Source: Pseudomonas marvdashtae (GTDB lineage: Bacteria; Pseudomonadota; Gammaproteobacteria; Pseudomonadales; Pseudomonadaceae). Taken from it: a stretch of DNA of 64,000 nt. The stretch lies in contig NZ_JABWQX020000001.1 in assembly GCF_014268655.2 (NCBI RefSeq), positions 2,076,001 through 2,140,000 of the forward strand, written 5' to 3'. Shown piece after piece: positions 8,241 through 17,947 of the stretch. The translations under genes were made by a program, and so were the position numbers. The notes beneath the pieces are model-generated. The model searched no databases. It saw only the letters and a list, made by a program, of their open reading frames with translations, and had not been told where the DNA came from. How positions within the stretch are numbered: position 1 is the stretch's first letter; each line of letters starts with the position of its first letter.

Positions 8241-9155
8241 ATGACAGCTTCAAAACCTCGCATCGCGCTGATCGGCGAATGCATGATCGAACTGCAAGAA
8301 CGCGCCGACGGCAGCCTGCAACAGAGCTTCGGCGGTGACACGCTGAACGCCGCTGTGTACCTGGCCCGGGCCTTGGGCGACAAAGGTTCGGTGGATTACG
8401 TCACCGCCCTGGGCGATGACAGTTTCAGCGACGCCATGTGCCAAGGCTGGGCGGTTGAAGGTATTGGCCTGGGCATGGTCCAGCGCTTGCCGGGGCGTCT
8501 GCCGGGCTTGTATTGCATCCAGACCGATGCGGCCGGTGAGCGGCGTTTCCTGTACTGGCGCAACGAGGCGGCGGTGCGCGAGTGCTTCACCACGCCGGCC
8601 GCCGCGCCGATCCTGGCGGCGTTGCCTGGCTATGACGTGCTTTATTTCAGCGGCATCACCCTGGCGGTCATCGGCGAGCAGGGGCGGCGCAAACTCATCG
8701 AGACCCTGATCGAGGCGCGCCGGCGCGGCGCCCAAGTGGTGTTCGACAATAATTACCGGGCCAGGCTTTGGCCCTCGATCGAGGCCGCCCGCGCGGCTTA
8801 TCGCAGCGTGTTGCCCTACGTCGAGCTGGCGCTGTTGACGGTGGATGACGAACAGGCGCTGTACGGTCACGCCGACAGCGAGGCGGTGTTTGCCGCGTAT
8901 GCGCAACTGGGCACGCCGGAAGTGGTGCTCAAGCGCGGCGCCGAGGCCTGTCTGATCTGTTGTGATGGTCGGTCTTACGACGTGCCTGCCCAGCGGGTCG
9001 AACGGGTGGTGGACACGACGGCGGCGGGTGACTCGTTCAGCGCCGCCTACCTGGCGAGCCGCTTGCTGGGTGGCAGCCCGGCGGAGGCGGCCGAGGCCGG
9101 GCACCTGTTGGCGAGCCGGGTGATCCAGGTACCGGGGGCGTTGATTCCCAGGTAG
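8241..9155 (+). CDS. kdgK: PfkB-family sugar kinase, probable 2-keto-3-deoxygluconate kinase
   Basis: The protein has 304 residues with the PfkB/ribokinase fold. It has an N-terminal substrate loop (GECMIELQE, then FGGDTLNAAVYLAR) and the catalytic, anion-hole motif DTTAAGDSFSAAYLA near residue 255. This arrangement is typical of KdgK, which converts 2-keto-3-deoxygluconate to KDPG for the Entner-Doudoroff aldolase. It starts 50 bases after the deaminase gene on the same strand, so it probably phosphorylates the deaminase product. Confidence 0.8.
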   Translation: MTASKPRIALIGECMIELQERADGSLQQSFGGDTLNAAVYLARALGDKGSVDYVTALGDDSFSDAMCQGWAVEGIGLGMVQRLPGRLPGLYCIQTDAAGERRFLYWRNEAAVRECFTTPAAAPILAALPGYDVLYFSGITLAVIGEQGRRKLIETLIEARRRGAQVVFDNNYRARLWPSIEAARAAYRSVLPYVELALLTVDDEQALYGHADSEAVFAAYAQLGTPEVVLKRGAEACLICCDGRSYDVPAQRVERVVDTTAAGDSFSAAYLASRLLGGSPAEAAEAGHLLASRVIQVPGALIPR

Positions 9156-9178
9156 CGACATCCCTGGAGATCATGCAT

Positions 9179-9210
9179 TTGTGGCGAGGGGATAAATCCC
9201 CTCGCCACAA
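9179..9210. terminator. Perfect hairpin between convergent genes
   Basis: TTGTGGCGAGGGGA-TAAA-TCCCCTCGCCACAA is a perfect 14-bp stem with a 4-base loop between kdgK and the convergent parvulin gene. Its arm resembles the REP arm at 6044. It probably acts as a bidirectional terminator built from a REP half. Confidence 0.65.
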
Positions 9211-9237
9211 GGGGTCGGTTCGCAGCTCAGGATCTAT

Positions 9238-9513
9238 TCAATCCCGGTAAAACACCTGCACCAGGTGATAGCCGAACTTGCTCTTGATCGGCCCGTGCAC
9301 CACTCGCAGCGGCTTCTTGAAAATCACCGCGTCGATGGCGCCGACCATCTGCCCCGGCCGTACTTCACCCAAGTCACCGCCGCGCTTGCCGGAGGGGCAG
9401 GTGGAGTATTTCTTGGCCAGGACGTCGAACGCCTCGCCCTTGGCGATGCGTTGCTTGAGCTGTTCGGCTTCTTCGGCGGTTTTCACCAGGATATGGCGGG
9501 CTTGGGCTTTCAT
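9238..9513 (-). CDS. Small parvulin-type peptidyl-prolyl isomerase (PpiC)
   Basis: The protein has 91 residues and consists of a single rotamase domain, beginning ARHILVKT and ending FGYHLVQV, with the conserved CPSGKRGGDLGEV stretch. It has no signal peptide, so it is a cytoplasmic prolyl isomerase like E. coli PpiC (Par10). It is converging with kdgK and stands upstream of nothing obvious. A paralogue of 93 residues lies at 26921. Confidence 0.9.
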   Translation of the reverse strand: MKAQARHILVKTAEEAEQLKQRIAKGEAFDVLAKKYSTCPSGKRGGDLGEVRPGQMVGAIDAVIFKKPLRVVHGPIKSKFGYHLVQVFYRD

Positions 9514-9561
9514 TGCAGCGGTGACCTGAGCGGTGCAAAAGGGCGGCGATTATGCCTCAAG

Positions 9562-12102
9562 TCACTTGCCATGGTTGATCATCGCCCGAATTTTGGTGGC
9601 CAGCAGATCCAGGGTGAACGGCTTGGCGACCATATCCATGCCTTGATCCAGGAACCCTTGGCGCTCGGTGGCTTTCTGTGCGTAACCGGTCATGAACAAT
9701 ACTTTCAAGTCGGGCCTGTGCTGGCGGGCGATTTCCGCCAACTGCCGGCCATTCATGCCCGGCAGGCCGACATCGGTCACCAGCAGATCGATGCGCTGCC
9801 TGGACTCCAGCAACGCAATGGCCTGTTTGGCCTCTTCGGCTTCGAGCGCGGTATAGCCCAAGGCGTGCAGCAGATCGAGCACCAACATGCGCACCGCCGG
9901 TTCGTCTTCCACCAGCAGCACGGTTTCGCCGGCGTTGGCTGCCGGTGCGTCGGTGGTCGCCGGTTCGGCAGCCTGCTCGGCCGGCGCAACGTGCAGCCGC
10001 GGCAGGTACAGCTGCACGCGCGTGCCTTGGCCTGGCACGCTGTCCAGGCTCAGGTGCCCACCGGATTGCTGGGCAAATCCGTAGATCATCGACAACCCCA
10101 GGCCGGTGCCCTGGCCGATGGGCTTGGTGGTAAAGAACGGATCGAAGGCCTTTGCCAGAACCGCAGGCGTCATGCCGCTGCCGTTGTCGCGCACGGCGAT
10201 CATCACGTAATCGCCAGCTTTTACCGGTTCCAGAGTGTTGATGTCGTGGCCGTCGAGGTAGACGTTGGCGGTTTCGATGGTCAATTCGCCGCCGTCAGGC
10301 ATTGCGTCCCGGGCATTGATCACCAGGTTGAGCAGGGCATTTTCCAGTTGGCTGGCATCGGTGCTGACCGGCCACAGCTCACCGGCCATTTGCAGCCGCA
10401 GGACGATGTGATCGCCCGTGGTCCGGCTCAGCAAGTCTTCGAGTGAATGCACCAGGGCGTTGGCATCCAATGGCTTGCGGTCCAGCGACTGGCGCCGGGA
10501 GAAGGCCAGCAGGCGATGGGTCAGGGCGGCGGCGCGGTTGGCCGAGGAAATGGCCGCTTCGGTAAAACGGCCTATCTCGGCAGCGCGGCCGGAGGCGATG
10601 TAGCGCTGCATCAGGTCCAGGCTGCCGAGAATACCTGTGAGCATATTGTTGAAGTCATGGGCGATGCCGCCCGTGAGCTGGCCCACCGCTTCCATTTTCT
10701 GCGCATGGCGCAGCGCTTCCTCGGCACGCTCGCGTTCGAACATTTCGCTTTGCAGGCGATGGTTGGCTTCGGCCAATTGCTGGGTGCGGGCAATGACCCG
10801 TTCTTCCAGCGTTTCGTTGAGGTTACGCAGGGCTTCCTCGGTTTTCTTGCGGTCGGTCTCGTCGATCACAAAGATGTAGAAGCCGTTCACCGCTCCGTCA
10901 CCGCCACGGCGGGGCAGGTAATTGATCAAGGCATGGCGCGGCCGGCCGTCACGGTGAGCCGATTCAACGGTGAAGCTGCACGGCTTGCCTGCCAGGGCGT
11001 CGGCGATCTGTTCAGCGCGGGCCGCGTAGGCTTCCTCGCCGATGACTTCGCGAATGGTCTTGCCGTACAGCTCCTGCGGGGTCAGCCCATACCAGTTCAG
11101 GTAGGCGCTGTTATTGAGCCGGAAGCGTTCTTCGCGGTCGACGTAGCTGATCAGCACCGGCATGGCGTTGATGATCAATTGCAGCTCGGTCTGGCTTTGG
11201 CGCAGGGCGTGTTCGGTGCGTTTGCGTTCGGTCAAGTCCAGCGCCGCGCCGAGAAAACGCTTGGGCCGGCCATGGCGATCCTTGTAGCAACGTCCGCGTA
11301 CGAACACCCAGCGCAGCTCTCCGTCAGGCTGCAGCAGGCGGTATTCCTCGGCGTATTCGGTGCCGTGGGTGATGCAATGCTTGATGCTGTGCGCGACCAT
11401 CGCCCGGTCTTCGGGATGCACGCCTTCGAGGTAGGCGTTGATGGGTAATTGGCGCGACAGATTCGGATCGACGCCATGGAGCAGCGCGAAATGCGCGTCG
11501 GCGATGAAGCGATCTTCGCGGATGTCCCAATCCCAGGTGCCCAGCGCATCGGTGGCCGCCAGCGCCAGTTGCAGGCGTTCTTCGCTTTCCTGCTGGGCCT
11601 TGAGGCTGGCCTCGGAGCGCCGCTCGAACTCCTGGGCCAGGCGTCGCCGTTCGCTGGTCTCGATGGCGGTGATCAGGATTCCCGCTACGCTGCCGCTCTC
11701 GTCATGCACCGGGCTGTAGGTCAAGTCCAGCCAGACATCACAGAGTCGCCCGCTGAAAGGCATGCGCCATTGTTGGTCGCGGCAGGTGCGCATGCTGCCT
11801 TGTAACACGCTGTGATAAATCCCTTCGGCCATTTCCCGAAGTTCGGGCCAGGCCGTGTGGGTGGGCTGGCCAAATGCCCGGGGATGTTTGTCGCCAACCA
11901 GCCGGGCGTAGGCGTCGTTGTACAGATGGGTCAGCTGCGGGCCCCACAGCACGGCCATCGGCATGGGCGAGTGGAGCATGATGTCCACGGCGGTGCGCAG
12001 GCTCTGCGGCCAGGTTTCGATGGCGCCCAGCGGGCTGGAAGTCCAGTCCAGGCGGGCGATCACCTGCTGTATGTCGCTGCTGGCGGGTATTGCGTTCATC
12101 AC
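9562..12102 (-). CDS. Hybrid sensor histidine kinase with PAS domains and receiver
   Basis: The protein has 846 residues and no evident membrane helix. From the N-terminus it has a PAS/GAF-like sensor (about 1-165), a PAS domain (about 185-295, [10 protein letters not shown]), a further PAS (about 305-420), a coiled coil, HisKA with phospho-acceptor H482 in [11 protein letters not shown], HATPase (about 590-710, [10 protein letters not shown] and [11 protein letters not shown]), and a receiver with phospho-acceptor D777 in [11 protein letters not shown]. This layout matches soluble hybrid kinases that pass phosphate internally. The signal is unknown. No cognate response regulator gene is adjacent. 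Confidence 0.88.
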   Translation of the reverse strand: MMNAIPASSDIQQVIARLDWTSSPLGAIETWPQSLRTAVDIMLHSPMPMAVLWGPQLTHLYNDAYARLVGDKHPRAFGQPTHTAWPELREMAEGIYHSVLQGSMRTCRDQQWRMPFSGRLCDVWLDLTYSPVHDESGSVAGILITAIETSERRRLAQEFERRSEASLKAQQESEERLQLALAATDALGTWDWDIREDRFIADAHFALLHGVDPNLSRQLPINAYLEGVHPEDRAMVAHSIKHCITHGTEYAEEYRLLQPDGELRWVFVRGRCYKDRHGRPKRFLGAALDLTERKRTEHALRQSQTELQLIINAMPVLISYVDREERFRLNNSAYLNWYGLTPQELYGKTIREVIGEEAYAARAEQIADALAGKPCSFTVESAHRDGRPRHALINYLPRRGGDGAVNGFYIFVIDETDRKKTEEALRNLNETLEERVIARTQQLAEANHRLQSEMFERERAEEALRHAQKMEAVGQLTGGIAHDFNNMLTGILGSLDLMQRYIASGRAAEIGRFTEAAISSANRAAALTHRLLAFSRRQSLDRKPLDANALVHSLEDLLSRTTGDHIVLRLQMAGELWPVSTDASQLENALLNLVINARDAMPDGGELTIETANVYLDGHDINTLEPVKAGDYVMIAVRDNGSGMTPAVLAKAFDPFFTTKPIGQGTGLGLSMIYGFAQQSGGHLSLDSVPGQGTRVQLYLPRLHVAPAEQAAEPATTDAPAANAGETVLLVEDEPAVRMLVLDLLHALGYTALEAEEAKQAIALLESRQRIDLLVTDVGLPGMNGRQLAEIARQHRPDLKVLFMTGYAQKATERQGFLDQGMDMVAKPFTLDLLATKIRAMINHGK

Positions 12103-12231
12103 GGGAGTTCCTGGATGTCATGTCGATGCTGCGGCTTCTACTATCCTCTGGAGAAGGTAAGCGCGGGTTGATCTGAGGTTTTCCGGCTCGGGTCAGCGTG
12201 TCCAATGATGTTAGTGGAAGTATTCCTGACC

Positions 12232-13347
12232 ATGGAAATTGATCCTTTATTACGAATCCTGGCCAGCCAGGACGGCTCCGACCTCTACATGTCCACCGGC
12301 GCACCGCCCTGTGCGCGTTTTGAAGGTGTGCTCAAGCCGCTGAGCAACCAGGCGTTCAAGGTCGGCGACATCGCCGGGCTTGCCGAGTCATTGATGGACG
12401 CCGAACAACGCCTTGAGTTCGATCGGGAATTGGAAATGAATTTGGCGATTTCCCTGGCCGGTGTCGGGCGGTTCCGGGTCAATATCTTCAAGCAACGCAA
12501 TGACGTGTCCATGGTGATACGCAACGTCAAGTTGGATATCCCACGTTTCGAAGACTTGAAACTGCCGAAAGTGCTGCTGGACACAATCATGCAGAAGCAG
12601 GGGCTGATGCTGTTCGTCGGCGCGACCGGGTCAGGCAAGTCGACGTCCCTGGCGGCGTTGATCGATTACCGCAACCGCAACAGCAGCGGCCACATCATCA
12701 CCATCGAGGACCCGGTGGAATATATCCATCGGCATAAAAAATCGATCATCAACCAGCGGGAGGTCGGGGTCGACACCCGCAGCTTCCATGCCGCACTCAA
12801 GAACACCCTGCGCCAGGCGCCGGATGTTGTCCTGATCGGCGAAATTCGCGACCGGGAAACCATGGAGCACGCCCTGGCCTTTGCCGACACCGGCCATCTG
12901 GTGATTTCCACCCTGCATGCCCACAACGCCAACCAGGCCCTGGACCGCGTGATCAATTTTTTCCCGGAAGAACGCCGGCCGCAGCTATTGAACGACCTGG
13001 GCAACAACCTCAAGGCGTTCGTCTCCCAGCGCCTGGTCCGCACACGCACCGGTCAGCGCCGGGCGGCGGTGGAGGTCATGTTGGGTTCGCCGACGGTGGC
13101 CGACCTGATTCGCCGCAACGAGTTTGGCGAACTCAAGGGGATCATGGAAAAGTCAGAGGAGCTGGGGATGCAGAGCTTTGATCAAGCGCTGTTCAACTTG
13201 GTGGTTGAGGGCGCGATTGATGAGGAGCAAGCACTGAAAAATGCCGACTCGGCGAACAACTTGCGTTTGCGCTTGAAGCTGCATGCCGAGTCGGGCGCGA
13301 CGCCACCGGCCGATCCGCCGGCGGGGGAGTGGGGACTGATGGATTGA
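12232..13347 (+). CDS. PilT/PilU-family type IV pilus retraction-type ATPase
   Basis: The protein has 371 residues from the ATG at 12232, which has GTGGAAG 11 bases upstream; an earlier in-frame ATG at 12205 lacks a site. Walker A is GATGSGKST at 130-138, with the Asp box and Walker B visible in VVLIGEIRDRET and the His box in ISTLHAHN. These proteins power pilus retraction at the inner membrane. It is alone here, without pilT or other pilus genes, so it is an accessory, PilU-like member. It diverges from the hybrid kinase. Confidence 0.8.
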   Translation: MEIDPLLRILASQDGSDLYMSTGAPPCARFEGVLKPLSNQAFKVGDIAGLAESLMDAEQRLEFDRELEMNLAISLAGVGRFRVNIFKQRNDVSMVIRNVKLDIPRFEDLKLPKVLLDTIMQKQGLMLFVGATGSGKSTSLAALIDYRNRNSSGHIITIEDPVEYIHRHKKSIINQREVGVDTRSFHAALKNTLRQAPDVVLIGEIRDRETMEHALAFADTGHLVISTLHAHNANQALDRVINFFPEERRPQLLNDLGNNLKAFVSQRLVRTRTGQRRAAVEVMLGSPTVADLIRRNEFGELKGIMEKSEELGMQSFDQALFNLVVEGAIDEEQALKNADSANNLRLRLKLHAESGATPPADPPAGEWGLMD

Positions 13348-13372
13348 TTGGCCGGACGCCGCGCTCCTGGCC

Positions 13373-15328
13373 TCAGGTCGCAAGCTCCGGTCGCCCGCGA
13401 AACTGCTCCAACGCTTCGGGATTGGCCAGTGCGTCGGTATTCTTCACCGCCTCGCCATGCACCACGTTGCGCACCGCCAACTCCACCACCTTGCCGCTGA
13501 TGGTTCGCGGTATGTCGCTGACCGCGAGGATCTTCGCCGGTACATGCCGTGGCGTGGTGTTGGCTCGGATGACCTGGCGAATCTTCTGCTCCAAGGCATC
13601 ATCCAGCGTCACGTCATCGCGCAGGCGCACGAACAGCACCACTCGCACATCGCCTTGCCATTGCTGGCCGATGGCGACGCTGTCGAGCACCGCGTCGACT
13701 TTTTCCACTTGCCGATAGATCTCCGCCGTGCCAATGCGCACGCCGCCGGGGTTGAGCACCGCGTCGGAACGCCCGTGGATCAGGAAACCGCCGTGGGGCA
13801 GTTCTTCGGCGTAATCTCCCTGGGACCACACGCCCGGAAACTGGCTGAAATAGGAGGCGCGAAGCTTTTCCTGATGGGGATCATTCCAGAGCCCGATGGG
13901 CATGGCCGGAAAATGCCGGGTGCAGACCAGTTCGCCTTTTTCGCCGATCACCGCTTCGCCGGCCTCGTTCCAGACCTGCACCGCCATGCCCAGGCTCTTG
14001 CCCTGCATCTCGCCCCGGCGCACGGCTGACAGCGGATTGCCATTGACGAAACACGACACGATGTCGGTGCCGCCCGACATCGACGCCAGGCAGACATCGG
14101 CCTTGAAGTCGCGGTACACGTAATCGTAACTGTGGGGCGCCAGGGCCGAGCCGGTGGACAGGATCGTCCTGAGACTGCTCAGGTCATGAGCCTGGCGTGG
14201 CTTGATACCTTGGCTTTCCAAGGCCGCCAGGTATTTGGGGCTGGTGCCGAACACGCTGATGCGTTGTTGGTCGATCAGCGCCAGCAGGCGTTCGGGGCCG
14301 GGGTGGAACGGCGAACCGTCATAGAGCACCACCGCGCTGCCCACGGACAGGGCTGACACCAGCCAGTTCCACATCATCCAGCCGCACGTGGTGTAGTAGA
14401 ACAACCGATCCTCAGGGCCGAGATCCACGTGCAAGCCGTGTTCCTTGACGTGTTGCAGCAGCACGCCACCGGTGCTGTGAACGATGCACTTCGGCACGCC
14501 TGTGGTGCCGCTGGAATAGAGGATGTACAGCGGATGATCGAACGGCACACTGGCGAATTCCGGCTCGCCGCCGGGTTGATAGAAACCGTCCCATAGCGCC
14601 ACGTTAGCCTGGGTCTTGAAATCCTCGGCGGATGCATCGGGCCGGGCATAAGGCAGTACGATCAGTTGCTGCAAGGACGGCAATCGCTCAAGGATTTCGT
14701 TGACCTTCGGTCGTTGGTCGATGAGCTTGCCGGCATAGCGATAGCCGGCGCAGGTGATCAGCACCTTCGGCTCGATCTGGCCGAACCGGTCAATGACGCC
14801 CTGGGTGCCGAAATCCGGCGATGAGCACGACCAGATCGCCCCCAGGCTGGTGGTGGCGAGCATGCCCACCAGCGTCTGCCAGGTGTTGGGCATGCAAGCG
14901 GCGACCCGGTCGCCTTGGATCACGCCAGCGGCCTGCAAGCTTTTTTGCAGGCCGGCGACGTGCGTGGCGAGTTCGGCCCAGGTCAAACGTTTCTCGCCGC
15001 CGTCCTCATCCAGGGCAACCACCGCCACGGCGTTATCGCGACGGCGCAGCAAGTGCTCGGCGAAATTCAGCGTCGCCCCCGGAAACCAACGGGCGCTGGG
15101 CATCTGCGGGCCTTCCACCAGCACCTCGGTGGGCGGCTGGTGAAAACGAATGTCGAAGCAGTCGACGACGGCCTGCCAGAACGCTTCGCGCTGGTCGATG
15201 CTCCAGGCGTGCAGGGCCAGGTAGTCGCTCAGTTGCAGGCCGTGCCGTTGGTTGATCAACTGGCAAAAGGCGTTCATGCGCGACTGGACGATGCGTTCGG
15301 GGCCGGGTTGCCAAAGGATGTCGGACAT
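13373..15328 (-). CDS. aacS: Acetoacetyl-CoA synthetase (acetoacetate-CoA ligase)
   Basis: The protein has 651 residues and belongs to the acyl-adenylate-forming family. The AMP-binding P-loop is YILYSSGTTGVPKC, and later core motifs include SGGTDIVSCF and the hinge region SDAVLNPGGVRIGTAEIY. It has the acetoacetyl-CoA synthetase N-terminal region. It activates acetoacetate, made by BdhA, with ATP and CoA. It is the third gene of the GntP-bdhA-aacS unit and lies 158 bases after bdhA, a gap that contains a nested hairpin repeat. Confidence 0.9.
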   Translation of the reverse strand: MSDILWQPGPERIVQSRMNAFCQLINQRHGLQLSDYLALHAWSIDQREAFWQAVVDCFDIRFHQPPTEVLVEGPQMPSARWFPGATLNFAEHLLRRRDNAVAVVALDEDGGEKRLTWAELATHVAGLQKSLQAAGVIQGDRVAACMPNTWQTLVGMLATTSLGAIWSCSSPDFGTQGVIDRFGQIEPKVLITCAGYRYAGKLIDQRPKVNEILERLPSLQQLIVLPYARPDASAEDFKTQANVALWDGFYQPGGEPEFASVPFDHPLYILYSSGTTGVPKCIVHSTGGVLLQHVKEHGLHVDLGPEDRLFYYTTCGWMMWNWLVSALSVGSAVVLYDGSPFHPGPERLLALIDQQRISVFGTSPKYLAALESQGIKPRQAHDLSSLRTILSTGSALAPHSYDYVYRDFKADVCLASMSGGTDIVSCFVNGNPLSAVRRGEMQGKSLGMAVQVWNEAGEAVIGEKGELVCTRHFPAMPIGLWNDPHQEKLRASYFSQFPGVWSQGDYAEELPHGGFLIHGRSDAVLNPGGVRIGTAEIYRQVEKVDAVLDSVAIGQQWQGDVRVVLFVRLRDDVTLDDALEQKIRQVIRANTTPRHVPAKILAVSDIPRTISGKVVELAVRNVVHGEAVKNTDALANPEALEQFRGRPELAT

Positions 15329-15359
15329 GGCGTGCCTCTTGTTTTTCTGTCGGGCCTGA

Positions 15360-15469
15360 CGATTGTTCCTACGCTCTGCGTGGGAATACCTCTGGGGACG
15401 CTCCGCGTTCCGCTCTTGGGACGCGGAGCGTCCCTGTCTGCGCTCCCACGCAGAGCGTGGGAACGATCA
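15360..15469. repeat. Nested double-hairpin intergenic repeat inside the operon
   Basis: The outer arms are GTTCCtACGCTCTGCGTGGGA and its near-perfect reverse complement ending in GTGGGAAC. The inner arms are GGGACGCTCCGCGTtCC and GACGCGGAGCGTCCC. This is a familiar Pseudomonas intergenic repeat type. It lies between bdhA and aacS in the direction of transcription and could set their relative mRNA levels. Confidence 0.75.
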
Positions 15470-15486
15470 GTATCCAGTAGGGAGGC

Positions 15487-16263
15487 TTATTGAGCCAACC
15501 ACCCACCATCGATATTCCACGCCGCGCCCCGCACCTGGCTGCCGGCTTCGCTGCACAGGAACAGCACCAGCTCGCCCAGTTGCGGCGGGGTAACGAATTC
15601 CAGCGACGGTTGCTTCTCGGCCAGCAGGTCATGCTGGGCCTGTTGTGGGTCGACGCCGGTGGCGATGCGATCGTCGATCTGCTTCTGCACCAGCGGCGTC
15701 AGCACCCAGCCCGGGCAGATCGCGTTGCAGGTGACGTTGCTGGTGGCGGTTTCCAGGCCAACCACTTTCGTCAGGCCGATCACCCCATGCTTGGCGGCGA
15801 CGTAGGCAGCCTTGCCCACCGAGCCCACCTGGCCGTGCACCGAGGCGATGTTGACGATCCGTCCCCAGCCCTTGGCCCGCATGCCCGGCAGGCTCAGGCG
15901 GGTGGCGTGGAACACCGAGGACAGGTTGATGGCGATGATCGAATCCCAGCGTTCCACCGGGAAATTTTCCACGGCGGCCACGTGCTGGATCCCGGCGTTG
16001 TTCACCAGGATGTCCACGCCGCCGAACTCGCGCTCGGCGTAGGCAAGCATGTCGGCAATCTGCGCCGGGTCGCTGACGTCGGCCGGATGATGACCGACCT
16101 GGCCGCCGAACTGTTTCACCTCGGCGATCACCGCCGAGGCATCGCCAAAGCCGTTGAGGATCAGGTTGGCGCCGGCCTTGGCCAAGCTCAGGGCGATGCC
16201 CAGGCCGATGCCGCTGGTAGAACCGGTGACCAGGGCAGTCTTGCCCGAAAGAGCGGTTGTCAT
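15487..16263 (-). CDS. bdhA: 3-hydroxybutyrate dehydrogenase (SDR)
   Basis: The protein has 258 residues. The NAD-binding Rossmann motif is TGSTSGIGLGIA near the N-terminus, NNAG follows, and the catalytic Tyr-Lys pair is YVAAK. It oxidises D-3-hydroxybutyrate to acetoacetate. The ATG at 16263 is the family start; an earlier in-frame codon adds 12 residues that do not fit. Its position between the permease and the acetoacetyl-CoA synthetase makes the role clear: it takes imported hydroxybutyrate to acetoacetate. Confidence 0.9.
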   Translation of the reverse strand: MTTALSGKTALVTGSTSGIGLGIALSLAKAGANLILNGFGDASAVIAEVKQFGGQVGHHPADVSDPAQIADMLAYAEREFGGVDILVNNAGIQHVAAVENFPVERWDSIIAINLSSVFHATRLSLPGMRAKGWGRIVNIASVHGQVGSVGKAAYVAAKHGVIGLTKVVGLETATSNVTCNAICPGWVLTPLVQKQIDDRIATGVDPQQAQHDLLAEKQPSLEFVTPPQLGELVLFLCSEAGSQVRGAAWNIDGGWLAQ

Positions 16264-16270
16264 GGGAACC

Positions 16271-17662
16271 TCACACAATGCCAGTGGCGTAGAACACACC
16301 GATCACGAAGAACACCGCAAGGGTCTTGATCAGCGTAATACAGAAAATATCTTTGTAAGCCTCACGGTGGGTCAGGCCGGTCACCGCCAGCAAGGTGATC
16401 ACCGCGCCGTTGTGCGGCAGCGTGTCCATGCCGCCGCTGGCCATGGCGGCCACCCGGTGCAGCACTTCAAGCGGAATGTTGGCGGCATTGGCGGCGCTGA
16501 TGAAGGTGTCCGACATGGCCGCCAAGGCGATGCTCATGCCGCCCGACGCGGAGCCGGTGATCCCCGCCAGCAGCGTCACGGTCACGGCTTCGTTGACCAG
16601 TGGGTTGGGGATGTTCTTCAGCCAGTCAGCCAACACCAGGAAGCCCGGCAAGGATGCGATCACCGCGCCGAAACCGTATTCCGACGCGGTGTTCATGGCC
16701 GCGAGCAATGCACCGCCCACCGCGCTCTTGCTGCCTTCCGCCAACTTGCTGCGAATGGCCCGAAAGCCGAACAGCAACACCAGGACGATGCCCACCAGCA
16801 GCGCCGCCTGGACCGCCCAGATAGCGGTGAGTTTGGCGATGTCGCTGGACACCGGCGTCGCCATGCCCGGCAGTGCCAGGCTATGGGATTTGCCGTACCA
16901 CTGCGGGATCCACTGGGTAAAGAGCAGGTTCATGATCCCCACCGCCAGCAGCGGCGAAACGGCGAGCCACGGGTTGGGCAGCTTGATGTCTTCGGCGGTC
17001 TCCGGCTCGTTGCGCAGCTCGGTGCCGTAGCCTTCGCCCATGCGCTGGGCCTTGTTGCGCTGGCGCTGCAAAAACAGCATGCCGAAGCTGAAGACGAAGA
17101 TCGTGCCGATCACACCCAGCCAAGGCGCGGCCCACGCGGTGGTGTTGAAGAACGTGCTGGGGATGATGTTCTGGATCTGCGGCGTGCCGGGCAGGGCGTC
17201 CATGGTGAACGAGAACGCGCCGAGGGCGATGGTGGCCGGGATCAACCGCTTGGGAATATTGCTCTGGCGGAACATCTCGGCGGCGAACGGGTAGACCGCG
17301 AACACCACGACGAACAGCGACACACCGCCGTAGGTCAGCAGCGCGCAGACCAGCACGATCACCAGCATGGCCTGGCGCGTGCCCAGCAGGCGAATCGCCG
17401 CCGCGACGATGGAACGGGAGAAACCCGACAGCTCGATCAGCTTGCCAAACACGGCGCCAAGCAGGAACACCGGGAAATACAACTTGATGAAGCCGACCAT
17501 TTTTTCCATGAACACCCCGGTGAACGCAGGGGCAACGGCGGATGGGTCGGTGAGCAGGACGGCGCCGAGGGCGGCGATCGGGGCAAAGAGGATGACGCTG
17601 TAGCCACGGTAGGCGGCAACCATCAGCAGCGTGAGGGCTGCCAAGGCAATGATCACACTCAT
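16271..17662 (-). CDS. GntP-family permease, probable 3-hydroxybutyrate importer
   Basis: The protein has 463 residues and about 12 hydrophobic segments. It is a member of the GntP/gluconate permease superfamily, with conserved loops such as ALPGTPQIQN and GGMSIALAAMSD. It is the first gene of the unit, 7 bases upstream of bdhA. Because bdhA and aacS follow, the probable substrate is 3-hydroxybutyrate (or acetoacetate) rather than gluconate. A sigma-54 promoter lies 53 bases upstream of its start. Confidence 0.85.
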   Translation of the reverse strand: MSVIIALAALTLLMVAAYRGYSVILFAPIAALGAVLLTDPSAVAPAFTGVFMEKMVGFIKLYFPVFLLGAVFGKLIELSGFSRSIVAAAIRLLGTRQAMLVIVLVCALLTYGGVSLFVVVFAVYPFAAEMFRQSNIPKRLIPATIALGAFSFTMDALPGTPQIQNIIPSTFFNTTAWAAPWLGVIGTIFVFSFGMLFLQRQRNKAQRMGEGYGTELRNEPETAEDIKLPNPWLAVSPLLAVGIMNLLFTQWIPQWYGKSHSLALPGMATPVSSDIAKLTAIWAVQAALLVGIVLVLLFGFRAIRSKLAEGSKSAVGGALLAAMNTASEYGFGAVIASLPGFLVLADWLKNIPNPLVNEAVTVTLLAGITGSASGGMSIALAAMSDTFISAANAANIPLEVLHRVAAMASGGMDTLPHNGAVITLLAVTGLTHREAYKDIFCITLIKTLAVFFVIGVFYATGIV

Positions 17663-17714
17663 GGTGTGTCTCCTGGATTGTTATTTTTGTGGGTGGTGCT
17701 GTGGAGAGGGCTAT

Positions 17715-17730
17715 AGCGATATCTGTGCCA
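17715..17730 (-). promoter_or_regulatory. Sigma-54 (-24/-12) promoter of the hydroxybutyrate operon
   Basis: On the minus strand the sequence is TGGCACAGATATCGCT, compared with the consensus TGGCACG-N4-TTGCW. GG and GC are at the correct 10-base spacing, with two differences (A for G at position 7 and C for T at position 13). It faces the GntP gene, and the next gene upstream encodes a sigma-54 activator. Confidence 0.75.
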
Positions 17731-17793
17731 TATCGCTAAGCATTTGAAATATATGAAAATTATTTTTGCGAAGTGGAAGAGTCCAAGTGCTTT

Positions 17794-17809
17794 GTCTCTA
17801 TTTGGAGAT
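17794..17809. promoter_or_regulatory. Candidate activator site 1 (GTCTC-N6-GAGAt)
   Basis: GTCTC-tatttg-GAGAT lies about 75 bases upstream of the -24 element. It shares its half-sites and 6-base spacing with the palindrome at 17948-17965. Confidence 0.45.
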
Positions 17810-17907
17810 TTACAGCGAGAACTTGGCTACTTTGCGAGCAGGCTTGCCTTCAGGTTTGACGATATTCGGCTTATACGTCCGGATAATTACGGGGAGTGAG
17901 TCCGCCA

Positions 17908-17921
17908 GCGAAGCGCTTCGC
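17908..17921. promoter_or_regulatory. Perfect 14-bp palindrome of unknown role
   Basis: GCGAAGCGCTTCGC is perfectly self-complementary and lies in the gap between the activator gene and the GntP operon. It differs from the two GTCTC sites and could be a second regulator's site. Confidence 0.3.
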
Positions 17922-17947
17922 AAGGTTGTCCTGCTTTAGAGATATCA

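Noticed and set aside
16154-17716. 520-codon open frame on the plus strand
   Set aside because: It is antisense to the GntP permease; its translation is very rich in His, Arg and Gln, typical of a reverse-complement frame of membrane-protein DNA.
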